Below, one piece after another: positions 23,984-39,230 of a DNA stretch of 64,000 nucleotides; the stretch's first letter is position 1; the number at the start of each line of letters is the position of its first letter. Origin of the DNA: Eutypa lata. Its lineage: Eukaryota > Ascomycota > Sordariomycetes > Xylariales > Diatrypaceae. A program made the position numbers and the translations under genes. The notes under the pieces were generated by a model. The model was not told where the DNA came from. It saw nothing but the letters and a program-made list of their open reading frames with translations, and made no database searches. The DNA is taken from NCBI GenBank assembly GCA_022661535.1, contig JAKULF010000008.1, positions 3,410,001-3,474,000 on the forward strand, given 5' to 3'.

Positions 23984-25320
23984 AGATTGGGAGAAAGTAG
24001 TCTTAGCTTAGTGTGAGATGGAAAATATGGCCTAATTGTAGGTACGTCCGCGTTTGAAAGCGGTGTGAACTATCCGTAGAGGGAATCAACGCCTTCGAGA
24101 TGTCACCTTAATATATTGCTGCTGTCTTAGCTAATATACAGCTAATATACATTTAATTGAGAAATGAGGAGGGGTTATCTCCATGTCGAACATCGTAAGC
24201 GTATCGTTATAGTAGGTTGTTAATAGGAGGTGTCACGTAAGCTTAAAGCCCTACTGTCAGCATAGTCAGGAGTATACTGACTGAGCATGCAGTGGCTCCA
24301 TGAGTTTAGCTCATTAACGTTCGCTGTTAAGGTACCGGTAGAAGTTGTTGTGCTTGCTCTACTCAATGTAAATCGCCCAGGGGTTTACGCCGATTACGTG
24401 TATTAGTTTCGAGTCGTCCAATTGCAGTTATCAGTTGATGATTGCTCCTAAATCTAGACATGATCTAACTTTTGGCTCGTAAGTTTACCTAAACATATGA
24501 ATGTGACACTAAATATATTGATATGCAGACATATACACACAACTCGAGAGCAAATAGGACTACACGTCTCGCAATAGCGAATGCAGGCGGATTATCAACT
24601 TCAAAAGCGACACGCCGTTGAGGCTGGAGCCGAGCATAGTAATATGAAAGTATAATACTTCGGTGTATATATGAGAAAAGAGTATATATAAGTCTAATAA
24701 GAAATCATTGTGGTCATTACCCGTCTCCATACAATTCAGTCCTAGCCTTCAAGCATTCCTATAAAGTTGCCCCTATGTAGTATTGGCGTGTATGCAACTG
24801 TAGTCGTATTAGTAGTGTGAAATGCGATTACAACCTCTCAACTTTTGTCATGATGTAAAGCCCATGATGTAGGAGCGTTTTACTTTGCTGTGAGCGACGG
24901 ATAAGTATCTCGAATGAATTTTCTGTGGTTAATCCTACTGAATAAAAGTGAATGCTATGTTGAACTCGTCTCATCACATGCTACTACTGTACAGCGCACG
25001 GAGCCACCGAGTAAATTCCAAGGGGGCTACTAATAGGCATGTATGCCTGTCAGGCGATCATGTGACAGACTCTTTTGTAACACCTCATTTGCCATTGTTT
25101 TTTTCTACATATGTATATGAGTCATTTGATCTTCTATCAATGGAATGCCAGAGCCAGTCTGTGCTCCCTGACTATTCCAGATACCCCAAATATGAATCAC
25201 CCTTTGCCTCGTAATAGACCTCTAATAGTCTACAAGATCTTTCTCCGTCTTCTTACGTTTTCTAATTTTATTTCTTCATCTTCATCTCTACCAGGCAGCT
25301 AGCTACCTAGAACCTTCGAA
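23984..25320. other. Intergenic, no gene seen
   Basis: This is a 1.3-kb AT-rich gap before the F-box/ankyrin gene. The frame at 24948-25214 has no domain features. A pyrimidine-rich stretch at about 25225-25300 just before the ATG suits a fungal promoter. Confidence 0.45.
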
Positions 25321-26894
25321 ATGACTTCTATTCCTATCGTCGAGCTGCCCAAAGATCTGCAGCTTTGCTTGGCCGAGTTCTTACAGCCTCATGACCTTAA
25401 GAACCTTGCCTGTACATGTGCATCTCTTCATAATTTACTTCTTGACCTACTCTACCGCAAGGATATTAAGTCTGGCCGCTGCCGTGCTCTATCGTGGGCG
25501 TGTCAGTTTAGCAATTTACCTACCCTCAAGCGATCTCTAGGGCTAGGTGCTCCTAAAGACCACAAGATCCCACCATGGCCCTATATGGAGCATCACGATA
25601 ACTCTAGTGGAACCACGCGATTAGCTGACCTTGGCGACCTCGACAGAATTTCCATTCCCGAGGATCTTTGCAGAGGATTGTCTCCGTTGTTAGTAGCAGT
25701 TAGTAACAACCACCTAGAGATAGTCCGCCATCTATTGGACAACGAAGCGGACCCTAATTTGCCTTTCGTCGACCGTTCTGGTGTTAGCCAAACCCCCCTT
25801 CAGTGGACCATGAATACTCTATCGAACGGCCGTGACGAGTCCAAAAACGACAATATGACATCTTGAAAGCTCTACTTGAAGGTGGCGCGGACCCTAATCT
25901 CCTAGGAGGTCCAGATCGTAGAGGTTACCTCCCACTACACCGATCGCTCAAAAGGACCTACGGATTATCTGAGTGTCCTGTAGAGGTAACCCGCCTGTTG
26001 TTGCTGCATGGTGCGAATATCCTACACTGCAGACCAAGGCAGGATGCAATTATTAAACATCTCATCTACAATGAAGTCTGTACCCCAGCGTCTGATACTC
26101 TGTTTGCACAGAAGCTGAATCTAGTCTTGGAACACTACCCTGGGATGGTAAAGGGAATGGCCTGGAATAGAGCGCTGGCGGCCATCCTAGACACTCCGAG
26201 CCCCCGTATGTTGGAGTTACTAAAAGTGGTCCTTGCACGTGGATGCAGTTGTGACTGTCTTCTCCCATCAGGAGAAACAAAGTCTCCGATACCCATCCGG
26301 CGAATATCAGAGGTCATCGCCAAAAGTTTTATAGGTTTTAAGTGTGAAGGCGTAAAGTACGCGGTCGAGATCTTGAGGGAGCTATTGGAGGCGGGCGCGG
26401 ACCCTAACGGGTGGAGGGAAGAAGATGAACCAAGAACGCACAGTGCTCTTTGGGCCCTCGTTAGTCAACCACCCGCATTCCGAGAGCTTGTTAGAGCGGC
26501 TGCTCTGCTGCTCCTTGAGAAGGGCGCGAATCCTAACATAAATGAAGGCGCGCATTCATGTGGGCACACGCTTCTGCAACAGGCGTGCTCATGGGGCGGG
26601 GCGAACACATCGTTCATCCAGCTGCTGTTGCAGTTTGGTGCTGACCCGAATGCCGTTGACGGTGAGGGACACAGTGTTCTCTACTATGCCGTTGAATTTC
26701 ACAAGAATCGACAAGAAACCGTCGAATTGTTGCTACAGTATGGCGCTGTGGTTTCCGATCATGAGATAAAGACCAAACCAAGTGGTATATACTATGGCAA
26801 CCGCAAGATAGTGGATAGAGACGTAGCCAATCTGCTTCTTCGATATCAACAAGCAAGCCGCGATAGGATCCCCTTAAATGCAGGAAGAGTGTAA
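25321..26894 (+). CDS. F-box-like/ankyrin repeat protein
   Basis: The N-terminus matches the fungal F-box-like motif: VELPKDLQLCLAEFLQPHDL followed by NLACTCASLHNLLLDLLY (residues 8-46). Ankyrin repeats follow, seen as GLSPLLVAVSNNHLEIVRHL, LLEGGADPNLLGGPDRRGYL, LLEAGADPNGWREEDEPRT, LLLEKGANPNINEGAHSCG and LLQFGADPNAVDGEGHSVLY. The gene has no introns. The frame shifts once at about 25846-25856, where KNDNMTS ends in TGA but the next frame continues YDILKALLEGGADPN. A missing A in an A run would repair it. Total length would be about 525 residues. Proteins of this layout are assumed to be SCF substrate adaptors, the ankyrin repeats binding the target (family inference). No partner is visible nearby. 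Confidence 0.8.
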
Positions 26895-29380
26895 GGCGAC
26901 GAAAAAGGGGGGCAAAGAGAGGTTGGAGATGACGCCTTCTTTCGTTGTCGGGCAGAGGTAATGGGGTTGGAGACGTGCGGCGAGTCGATTTGATGTGACC
27001 ATGAAGTACGAAGTAGATACAATAATACGGGAAATGTATGGGTTTGGGTGCTGTCTTTTAAACATGACAATATAATGATTCCCGTACTACGGATAGAAGT
27101 GAGTACCAACGTTCGGAGAGCGGAGGGAATATTGCTTGCTGCATCACTCGTTTGCCGTAATCGATTTGACAGGAAGTGTGCATGAGTTTGCTTTGCTGTT
27201 AACTATAGCCTTAGCTACCGAGACTATGCTGACGTTGAGAAAATGAACTAAGGGCCTTTGATTTTGGCCTCCTGTCTAATCACCCCTGCCCGACCTTTTT
27301 TTTTTTGGTTTGAGTTGTGCAACCTAAGATCTTTCATATGTGTAGACAAAAGCCCCCCTATCTGGTGTCTTGAAGATGGAATGTGGGAGGACCCGACTCT
27401 TTGGACCCCCAGACCCCCATTCTCCATTCAAGTTTAGAGGATATATGACATGATGAATCTCTCCTACCTTTGTGGAGAAGACATCGCGAGCCCACCCGCC
27501 CAAAGAGGCGGGTTGATGATGATCGACTTACGTGGCTTGGACCGGCGTGCTTAATGAGTGGGGATTCGGCGCGAGATTCATCGGAGATGGAAAAGACTGC
27601 TGGGACTACCAATAAGTGAAGAGGGCGGTGGAGAGTTCTACATGAAGATTTTCATACCGAATCTGTTGTCCTGCATTGTGTAAATGATCATATGCCGAAT
27701 GAAAACAAAATAACCAAGGCATGGAAAAGAGGGTTTTGGAGATATGGGTTGATTAGAGGGATTAGTGAGCTGGCTGGCTGGCTAGTAGATCCAATAGATG
27801 CGCAAATACCCACTGATCAACGATCGATCTTCTCAGCTCGCTCCGGTGCGATTGACGAATAGGTTTGATCAGATCTAGGTTAGATCCCCTTACCGTATGA
27901 ACCATACTGTAGCTGTACATGCTATCACATGTGTCCACAACCAACCGCTTAACTGTAATTGACCAAGAATAGGATCAGACTCTATCCGAAAGGATTCTTT
28001 TTTTTGAGTAACGTCTTTTCTATTCCAACCTCACGCAACATACCTACAAACATGTAGCCCTACGTAATACAAGACTAAACAAACTTCCAGGTTGAACACA
28101 TACACACAATTTAGTAAGGTAGTACGTACCGGGAAATACGAATCCCAGGTTAGCGGAGAATTTAGCGCAAAAGTGGTTGGCTTTCCCGGGCAGCCGCCAG
28201 ACGAACCCTCCCTCTCCTGCCAGTCAAGTTGATTTGAAACACCAGACAACACGCCACGCGGCCAGGGATTACCAGGGGGTTTACAGGATTCCTGCGTTTC
28301 AAGTGGCTGATGTTCCAAATGAGGCGGCTGCCAAAGGACCCCTAAATTTCCTAATTTTCAAGTGCTATGAAATATATTTACAATGCTGCAACGGGTAGCG
28401 GGTGTGGCCAAGCCTGAAGGGTACCTGCCTCGGTACCTACATGGAAGTCGGTAACCGGATCATGCATGCCGTCAGGAACAAAGCAAGCGAAAAAAAGAAA
28501 AAAGAGAGAAAAAAATAGTAACTGTTATTCAAGGACGCCAACTCTTCACGTTACATGTCTGCCAAACAAACAGCCAACAAGTAGAATAGAACAATGAATA
28601 CCTAGTATTACTCGTACAGCCACATGGTCAGAATATTTTGAGATGGCGTCAATGGCGTGCGAAGGGGTCCTGGTGTAAATCGCCTAACTTAAGAAGTTGA
28701 GATGAACAACGAAGTATGTATGTACTTGAGTAACGCGTGCCCTATGGAAGAAGCAAACTTTACATATGCACCCCTGCTTCCCACTTGGAAGCCATTCCCA
28801 TGCTAAAATTTATGCTGGAACATGGTAACCTCTACCCGTCTACCTGCCTACCTGCACTAAGTTCTCGCTAATTGTGGACTACCTACCTACTCATTACGTC
28901 GTGCATGTGGGTTTCGTAGTCTGGTAGTACCTCGTACAGTGAAAAAAACCCTCCACATCGACACTGACCAAACTTCACATCATCGCCAATTCTTTACATA
29001 ACACCGAGCAGCTTCATCCGCATCCCCTCATTCGTTCAAGTCTCCCCCTTTTCTTTTATTCCCCTCTCTTATCTGTTCTTTTTGGATCGGCATTTATCCT
29101 CTCGTTTATAACTTTGATTTATCTGGGGTTTGGTTGAGAGCCCACCATCACTTCCGACCAATATTTCTAACATTAGGTTGGCGGTCGGATCGCATTGCTC
29201 TTTGACGTGAACACGAGAGCAAAGTAACTTATTAGAGTTTCGATTATCTGGTGAGACTATAAGGCAGGACGTTCAACTTGTCACTCTCTGTCGACCTGAA
29301 TAGGTGAAAATCTTAGGCTGGTTTTACCTGATATTCTCTCCGTTTGATCTCGCTTTCACGTTACCCTCTTTACACTCGCT
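26895..29380. other. Long gap upstream of the MscS gene
   Basis: This is 2.5 kb without a supported gene. A T11 run is near 27296-27306. From about 28960 to 29380 the plus strand becomes CT-rich, as in the promoters and 5' leaders of strongly expressed fungal genes. Runs such as actacctacctactcat occur at 28875-28895. Confidence 0.5.
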
Positions 29381-32164
29381 ATGTCGATCAGGTCGCCTAG
29401 GTCGCCGAGAGGCTTTGTGCAGCTCGGAGGCCCTCATGGAAACCTGGACCACGACATCCCGCTGCAACAGGTCCGCAGTAATGCAAGCTCAACGGGAGCT
29501 CGAAAAGCCAACCAAGGACTCGCCGCAGGCTTGAATATGGACGGGAGCAAGCCCGAGTATTCTGGGAATGAAAAGCAGGGCTTATTTCATCGTGGGCGGA
29601 GACGAGCTAAACAGGACGAAGGTCCCACACGCAGCGACACGCTCGCATCCGACGAGTTTTCCGTCAACGCCATGGGTAGGCTGTACAACAAGATTGTTGG
29701 TTTCTCCGTCGTCACTCGATACCTAATCTACATCATACCTATTAGCATGGTCTTGGCTGTTCCCCTCATCGTCATTCCGGCTACCGATAATATGCAAGTA
29801 ATGGCTGGTCGTGGGCCTTGTACAACCGATAACGATGGAAACCAGACTTGCTCCGATGGACCTCGTTTATTCAATGTCTTCGTTTGGATCGAATGCATGT
29901 GGGCGGCTTTATGGGTTGGAAAACTCGTTGCCCATTTGTTGCCAACACTGTTCATGTTCCTCGTTGGCTTTGTCAGTGCTGGGACGCGAAAGTATGCTAC
30001 CGTCATTCGGGCTTTGGAGATTCCCCTCTCCCTCTTCTTTTGGGCCTTGGCTTCCTTCCTCATCTTCACTGGTCTTTTCACCAGTAACTTCGATGACGTG
30101 TCTTGGGTCAACACGCTGAAGAAAATCCTGGGATCCTTGCTGGTATCTGCTGGTGTATTCCTCGGGGAGAAAGCCATCGTGCAGCTCATCAGCATCACGT
30201 ATCACCAAAGATCTTTCGCAAACCGTATTGCGGATTCTAAGAGAGAAGTGCGCTTGCTTAGTCTGATGTATGATGCTTCACGAGCTCTGTTCCCCATGTA
30301 TAGTCCTGAATTCGAGGAGGAGGATATCATCATAAACGATAGTATCGATGTGTTGATAGCTAAAAAGAAGAAGAAGGGACACTCCAAAAACGAATCCGTT
30401 AACCCTATGGCACTCATTGCTGAAGCAGGTGGCAAGGTTGGTCGCTTTGGCGACAAAGTTACATCAGTCTTTGGTCACGTAGCTTCCGAGATCACCGGCA
30501 AGCAGGTCTTCAACCCGAATTCTGCTCACTCCATTATTGTGGAGGCTCTCGAGAAAACTCGGACTTCTGAGGCTCTTGCTAGACGCATTTGGATGTCCTT
30601 CGTTGTGGAAGGTAAAGATGCACTCTACGCAGAGGATTTCGTCGAGGTTCTTGGCGCAGGTCATCGTGATGAGGCCGACGAATGTTTTTCGGCGATTGAC
30701 GCAGACGGGAACGGCGATGTCAGCCTCGACGAGATGATTAGGAAAGTCGTCGAGATCGGCAAAGAGAGGAAAGCGATCACTCATAGCATGAAGGATATCG
30801 GCCAGGCCTTGACTGTATTCGATAACATCCTCTTGTTTGTTGTCCTGCTGATCGTTGTCTTCGTTTTCCGTAAGTTGGAGCCCATAGTTGTTGAGTATGA
30901 CGATATTCTAACATTATCCCTCAGTTGCCTTCTTCCAAAGCTCCTTCATCACTACGATTTCAACCGCAGGAACCGCTTTACTCTCACTGTCGTTCATATT
31001 CGCGGTCACGACCCAGGAATTTTGGGTTCTTGCATCTTCTTGTTCGTCAAGCACCCGTACGATGTTGGTGACCGCGTCGATATTGCTGGCACGTCATCAG
31101 AGCAGCTAGTCGTCGAAAGGATCTCCCTTCTTTATACTGTATTCGTGCGAATCGACAAAATGCAGAGTGTGCAGGTGCCGAATATCGTCCTTAATAACCT
31201 TTGGATTGAGAACGTTACTCGGAGCAAAGCCATGAAGGAGGTTGTCGAGGTTAACGTCTCGTTTGATACATCATTTGAGGACATTGAGCTGTTGCGTCAG
31301 GAATTGGAGAATTTCGTGCGTGGTCCGGATAACTCGCGAGACTTCTTGCCGGATATTATCATCAGTGTTGGAGGTGTTGGTGACTTGGATAAGTTAACCC
31401 TCAGAGTTACGATTAAACACAAGTCGAATTGGCACAACGAGGCGGTTCGGGCCACACGGCGCTCCAAGTTCATGTGCGCACTGGCCTTGGCCCTGAAGCG
31501 GATACCCATAAACGGACCTGGCGGTGGAGGTGAGGCACTTGGTGGACCTACGAACCCATCTTATTCCGTGGCTGTCTCCGACCAAATAGCTGCTGCCTCA
31601 AGAGACAAAGCCGCAAAGGACAAGGAAGCCGCGCGCATGGTACCTCCGAGGCCCGCAGCTGATAGCGATACTGCTAGAGAGGATGAAATGAGAGCAGTAC
31701 AAGGTTTCACTACTATCAATCCAACAACAGCGGCTGACGACTGGGGTTTCACCCGTGACGACAACACGCTGCACGAGTCGCGTGGCGACAGTATTGACCG
31801 ACGCCGATCGGCCGAGATCGGATCGAACCGAGTGAGCTTGCACAAGTCGCAGAGTATCAGCGGTCATCGAAGAGCTGGCGAGGCACCGACGAGGCCTATC
31901 GGCGAGAATCTCGACCCCAGGCCCGTGGGAAGTGGAAACATGCCGGGTCTCCAGGTGACTCAGCATCTTGGGCCGTTCGACGAGGAAGCACAGATTGGTG
32001 GGCCGAACCCCTTCTACCCCGACGGAAGCACTAGCTCCCAGTCAGGCTCTTCGTCGGCCCAACCCTATGGACCAGGCACGCAGGCACCACCGCCGCATCA
32101 GCAGCAGCATCCAGCTTCCAGAGCTAGGGCTGGCTCGCGATCCAACCCTTACGAACAGCGGTAG
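29381..32164 (+). CDS. MscS-family ion channel with EF-hand (Msy1/Msy2-like)
   Basis: This resembles fungal Msy1/Msy2 channels of the ER membrane, which respond to hypo-osmotic swelling and control calcium (family knowledge). After a basic N-terminus there are about four membrane segments (around residues 110-265), a linker, then an EF-hand with DADGNGDVSLDE (about residue 440). The pore-lining helix and MscS beta domain follow, with GSCIFLFVKHPYDVGDRVDI. The C-terminal 250 residues are polar and disordered. Although the sequence is open from 29381 to 32164, a 55-bp intron (30870-30924; GTAAGT donor, TTCTAACAT branch, CCTCAG acceptor) is present. Splicing it restores LAFFQSSFITTIST and TALLSLSFIFAVTTQEF, the missing pore helix. 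The frame then needs one extra T in TTTT 31020-31023. The unspliced 927-codon reading is therefore misleading between 30870 and 31021. Spliced length is about 909 residues. Confidence 0.9.
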   Translation: MSIRSPRSPRGFVQLGGPHGNLDHDIPLQQVRSNASSTGARKANQGLAAGLNMDGSKPEYSGNEKQGLFHRGRRRAKQDEGPTRSDTLASDEFSVNAMGRLYNKIVGFSVVTRYLIYIIPISMVLAVPLIVIPATDNMQVMAGRGPCTTDNDGNQTCSDGPRLFNVFVWIECMWAALWVGKLVAHLLPTLFMFLVGFVSAGTRKYATVIRALEIPLSLFFWALASFLIFTGLFTSNFDDVSWVNTLKKILGSLLVSAGVFLGEKAIVQLISITYHQRSFANRIADSKREVRLLSLMYDASRALFPMYSPEFEEEDIIINDSIDVLIAKKKKKGHSKNESVNPMALIAEAGGKVGRFGDKVTSVFGHVASEITGKQVFNPNSAHSIIVEALEKTRTSEALARRIWMSFVVEGKDALYAEDFVEVLGAGHRDEADECFSAIDADGNGDVSLDEMIRKVVEIGKERKAITHSMKDIGQALTVFDNILLFVVLLIVVFVFRKLEPIVVEYDDILTLSLSCLLPKLLHHYDFNRRNRFTLTVVHIRGHDPGILGSCIFLFVKHPYDVGDRVDIAGTSSEQLVVERISLLYTVFVRIDKMQSVQVPNIVLNNLWIENVTRSKAMKEVVEVNVSFDTSFEDIELLRQELENFVRGPDNSRDFLPDIIISVGGVGDLDKLTLRVTIKHKSNWHNEAVRATRRSKFMCALALALKRIPINGPGGGGEALGGPTNPSYSVAVSDQIAAASRDKAAKDKEAARMVPPRPAADSDTAREDEMRAVQGFTTINPTTAADDWGFTRDDNTLHESRGDSIDRRRSAEIGSNRVSLHKSQSISGHRRAGEAPTRPIGENLDPRPVGSGNMPGLQVTQHLGPFDEEAQIGGPNPFYPDGSTSSQSGSSSAQPYGPGTQAPPPHQQQHPASRARAGSRSNPYEQR

Positions 32165-32959
32165 AGGCGCTGAGGTGGCTGGGTTGCAATGAGCATGCAT
32201 TCTTTCTTATTCTTTTCCTTCTCTTCATCGTGTTTTTCGGAAAGGTTATAAGGTTAAAAGGGTCGGCCGGGAGAGAAGACCCCGAGGCGTTTTACTTACA
32301 GGCAGGAAATTTGCTTTATTTGTTATTTTTGTTGGGCTCAGCTTTAGTGACTGGCGGCTTTTGGGGATGCGTGGCTTCGAAAAAGTGAGGACATGGGGTT
32401 GGACAACAGAACCTATGATCCCACTCATTCGGCTGCAAATTGACGACGAAATGCTTACAGCGCACTAGCCCGCACATCGGGTACGTGCTTATCAACTAGA
32501 AATTTGGGCAAAATTCATATAGACGGACAGAAATGTCCGAGAGGCAAAACTGTAGACTACCTAGGCGACTGCCCTAGGTAGCTATGAGCAAAGTTGTAAT
32601 TCAAAGTATTGCGTTCGAAGATGTTTAAAAGCCGAATAGCTTGTTCTATGTTTGTGGTTGACATGTCTTATATACTAACTGTGTTAAGATACTAAGTGAC
32701 AATCCCAAAAGAATACTGCCTGAAGTGAGACGTTTTATAAAATGTTTCATAAAGCACCACCTATTCCTGGAGGACGTAACTTTTTTCTTTCTTGTGCTCT
32801 ATTGCTATAACCCGAGTACTTAAGAGCTACCAGATGAGATCTAGATCTATCCTGTAGCTAGACAACAAACAAATACACAAGATCCCTTGCTATTCTGAGT
32901 TCATATCCCCTCACTTTTCCTGATCCTCGCCCCCCTTTTTGTTTTTGGCTTGTCTCCCC
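32165..32959. other. Convergent 3' region
   Basis: This is the 3' flanks of the MscS gene (plus) and the PRMT3 gene (minus). No gene is seen. Confidence 0.55.
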
Positions 32960-35571
<2,612 letters not shown>

Positions 35572-36048
35572 TTTTGTCTTGGTTGGTATATATTTATATA
35601 AGACCCCTTTGCTGTGAATGGATCTCGTTTGCTTAATACTAGGGTAGGGACCTGGGAATATTGATCGAAATTCTCACAGGAGAGGTAACGGAACTTTATA
35701 CCCCAACGTTTGCTACGTACCTACGTGCCTTGGGGCAACTAGTGAATTTCTTCCAAAAGTGGAAGAAATTGTGAAAAGTGGAGGATTGAGGTCTGGTTAG
35801 TTGCATATCAAAAGCCTACTGTGATCACTAATACCGGCTACTTGCATGAGTGATGTTAAGTATCTGCACAATCAAGTATACTTAGGGGTAAGAAGGTTCT
35901 TCATCAAACTTCTATAATTGCCGCTTGGGTATCGATATATATATGAATAGCATATATAGACTCATGATGCAGAATGTTTCTCGACAATCAAAACCTACTC
36001 CTGAGCCGCCGCCTGCTTTTTACGTACGATGTGATGCTATAAGGCAAT
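35572..36048. other. PRMT3 promoter / USO1 3' region
   Basis: This 0.48-kb gap upstream of PRMT3 contains no supported gene. The USO1 stop is at 36049-36051. Confidence 0.55.
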
Positions 36049-39000
36049 TTAATCTACCTCGTCGTCTTCTTCATCGTCATCCTCCTCGTCCTCATCATCT
36101 TCGTCGTCAGATATCGTTTGGTTCAGATCGCGCAACCGTTGCTATTAGAAAGAGGTTAAATATGTAGTTCTCTCTATTCTCGCGGTATCCGTAGACGGAT
36201 GCTTCTGTATAGAGTGTCTCGCAGTCGGCTTACCTTGTACTTTTCGACCTTCTCTTCTAAGTCACCAAATACCATCAAAAGATCATCAAGTTCTGTTTGC
36301 GTCGCAGCCTTCTCTTCTTCTTTCTTTTTTATTTCCTTGCGTGTCTGTTGTTTTATGTTATTAATGTTTTGTTCTGGAACGAGCAGTCCATAGTGAACCC
36401 ATACCTTGTTTAGTTCATCATCCCTCTGGGTTAATTGTGTCTCGAGTCCGGAAGTTTGCTCTTCAGCTGCCTTGGCTTTGGACTCTGCTGTCGAAAGTTT
36501 CGTAGCGTTTTCATCTAAGGTTATCTGTAGGGCCTCTGCATTCTCCTTATGTGCCTTGCCTGCCTTGTTTGCCTATTCATCATCAGCAACATACCCCATC
36601 GAGATCGTAGTATTACGCACCTTCATCAAATCGACCTCGAGACGGCTGAGGTGAGCTTGAAGATCTGCTTTCTCTGCTTCGGTCCGCCGTTGCACACGAG
36701 CCGTCTCGGCCTCTGCAGCCTCTAAACGGGCAATTGTGGCCTTCAAGTCTGCTCTTTCACCCTCGAACCGTCGCTGCGCACGCTCTTTCTCAGTTTCAGC
36801 CGTCTTGCGTAGATAATCTAGTTGTCTATGGAGTTCGGCCTCCTTGTTTCGGTGTTCAGCATGGATCGCTTCTGCTGATTTGGCTGCCTCTTTCTTCAGA
36901 GCATCTAGCTGCCGCTGGTGAGCCTCTTCCTCGCTCGATGCTGGCTTTCGATACGTCTAGAGTAGTTAGCAATGGTTTTAATGGCTGTGATAATCAAGAA
37001 GAAGGCTTACTTGACGTCTTCTTCGTGGCGCCGCTGGATGGCATCGTTCACACTTTTTATCCGGGCTATTTCGGCAGCATAGGTTTCTTGCGACTTGCGC
37101 AGTTCATTTTGTTCGTGACCTAACTTCGCATGTAGCGACGTCTTTTCATCCACCACTTCTTGTAACGCTTGTTCCTTTTCTTCGAGGCGTGCCCGTAGTG
37201 AATCGACCATCTCCCGTGATATGCCCTTCTGCACACCGTTGGTCACCACGGAAATCTCCATCCCGGGATCTCGATCAATTGCTCGCAACAGACGATTATA
37301 GTTGTCTTTGAAAAAGTCTACGAAGGTCGCATCGAAGAAGACCTCTGGTAGCTCACCTGAACCATCTAGCTTCTGAGGGTGACCTCGAAGTTCCTCATGA
37401 GTTCATGGCTTCTGAGCTTGGATAAAGAATCGACATATTTCTCACGGCCTACTTTAGATAAGAGCACAGAGTGTAACCGGGTCCGAGATATTGGTGAGTC
37501 TTTTGTCGAGAACTCATATATAGTACCAAGAAGCATAGAACTCAAGCCCCTGACGAGGGTACTGTGAGGAGGATGGCGCACCACGGTCTCGGCAAGCGTA
37601 TTTATGTTGCTGCCCTCACCCAAGAAGTCGTCGACACCATCAAGGTCTTCGAACATCCACCCTATCAATAACATCAGATAGCCAACTAATATCCGCTCGT
37701 CATCCTCTCTCAACAGCCCGCTGATAAGATGAGCTGTAATGGTTTGAATACTCGTGACTACCTCTTCGCCACTATCGGCATCCCCTTCTGTCACAGCCAT
37801 GGCAAGCGCTTTGCCTTCAGGGTTATCAAAAATGAGATGCATAACGACGACTGCGGCGAACCAATGGCGGTAAGGGTCAAGGGATGCCGTACTATCGAGA
37901 GGTTGCAACAAGGTAGTCAATACGTTTGCTGTCTCGTCTGCACCGGAGGTATGCCCCTCAATAGCTCTTCGTAAGAAATGCAGGCGGATCTCAGAATGGT
38001 TGAATAAGTATGATTTGATGCATTGGCATGCGGCTAGTCGCAGGTCAAATGCCTGGAGTGAAGGTACACTAAGTGTCAGGTCAAGCAAGCCGTCAATAAC
38101 GTAGACTGTTGGTATGCCATGCGCATGGCTTCCCTTGCCCGCCTGCCCATTCGTCTTCGGACTTGTCTCTAACACTGATGGCACCTGTAGCTGGGCAAAG
38201 TTCTCTTGAAGCTTTGAGCTACCTCTGATGATATCAGCGCAGGTGTTAAGAGCTTCCGCCTTGATAGGCATATCAGCATAATGACTAAAGGCAAGCTGCA
38301 AAGCATGAAACAACACGCCATGCTGCCAAAATGCCGCCTGATTCTGAGCCGTCCCTTCCGCACCCGATATGAGGAAAAACCGAATCACTGCCAGCAGAGC
38401 GTATATGTTTCTGTTCCGTTGTTCCTGAGCCCATTGTGCTAGCTCTTCCTCCTCGCTATGATATGCAGCTTCCAGCAGCCCGGTCAACCGTGGGACATGA
38501 CCTTCTTCACGAAAGAGAGACTGATTCGAGGGATTCAAGCGCAGAAGATTTGCTAGCAGCAGCAGGCAGTCTTCGACAACCCTATCGCCGGCAATTAGAC
38601 CCCCTTCACCTGCTATTACAGCAAATACTTTTCGAAGGCGCTTTGAAAAGCAACACTTTTCTGGATGAGGGGGGACGAAGGGGTCAGGTAGGTGAGGAGC
38701 GTGAGGGCTTCGTTTCGCACAGCTTCTCTCGGATCGTCGAGGATAGCAACGAGTCTGGGGATGCCGAGAGGGGCGGCGACAATACAATCCTCAGTACGAT
38801 CGGTTCTAGCGGAGTGGATGGCGGAAAGGAGTTGAAGAGAGTAAAGTCGGGAGTAGAAGTCGTTGGTCTCGAGGAAGTCGAGGAGTAAGGTGATATTCTC
38901 CTGTCGCTGGGTGAACTCGTCGGCAAGCCATAAGGCGATCTCTTCAGAAGCTTCGGGGCTTTCCTGGTTGGGGTTAAAGAGCATCAACAATGTCTCGAGA

Positions 39001-39230
39001 ACTACCTTGACAGTATCGACATCCTCGCCATCGTTAGACAAGCTCCCAATAAGACTCCTCAAAGCGCCTGACGAAACGGAGGCAGGGTATTCTTTGGCAA
39101 AGCTCCGCAATCCAAGAATAGCAGCACGGCGGTCTTCTAGCAAAGTGGCAGAGCTGAGACGACCACTGAGGACAGTTATGGTGTCACTCACGGACTGCTT
39201 CGCTGGGGCGGTGGCGATGGAGGAGAACAT
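36049..39230 (-). CDS. USO1: Vesicle tethering factor Uso1/p115
   Basis: This is the Golgi tether that captures ER-derived COPII vesicles before SNARE assembly, acting on the cytoplasmic face of the cis-Golgi with Ypt1/Rab1 (family knowledge). The first 650 residues are the armadillo-like head, with LLDFLETNDFYSRLYSLQLL, FFLISGAEGTAQNQAAFWQ, AFDLRLAACQCIKSYLFNH and VVMHLIFDNPEGKALAMAV. Further along are FVDFFKDNYNRLLRAIDRDP and ISVVTNGV. A coiled-coil tail begins at about 37200 and continues over several small introns (about 36960-37010, 36575-36620, 36345-36403, 36165-36232). It ends in an acidic tail rich in Asp and Glu, stop at 36049. The coiled-coil is much shorter than in yeast Uso1, as in other filamentous fungi. 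Two coding bases are missing: at the AAAA matching 38629-38632 (FEKVFAVIAGEGG) and near 37377-37384 (FEV then PQKLDGSGELPEV). Confidence 0.9.

Noticed and set aside
29728..30198. 156-codon minus-strand frame inside the MscS gene
   Set aside because: It is a shadow of the strongly coding plus strand and has no domain.
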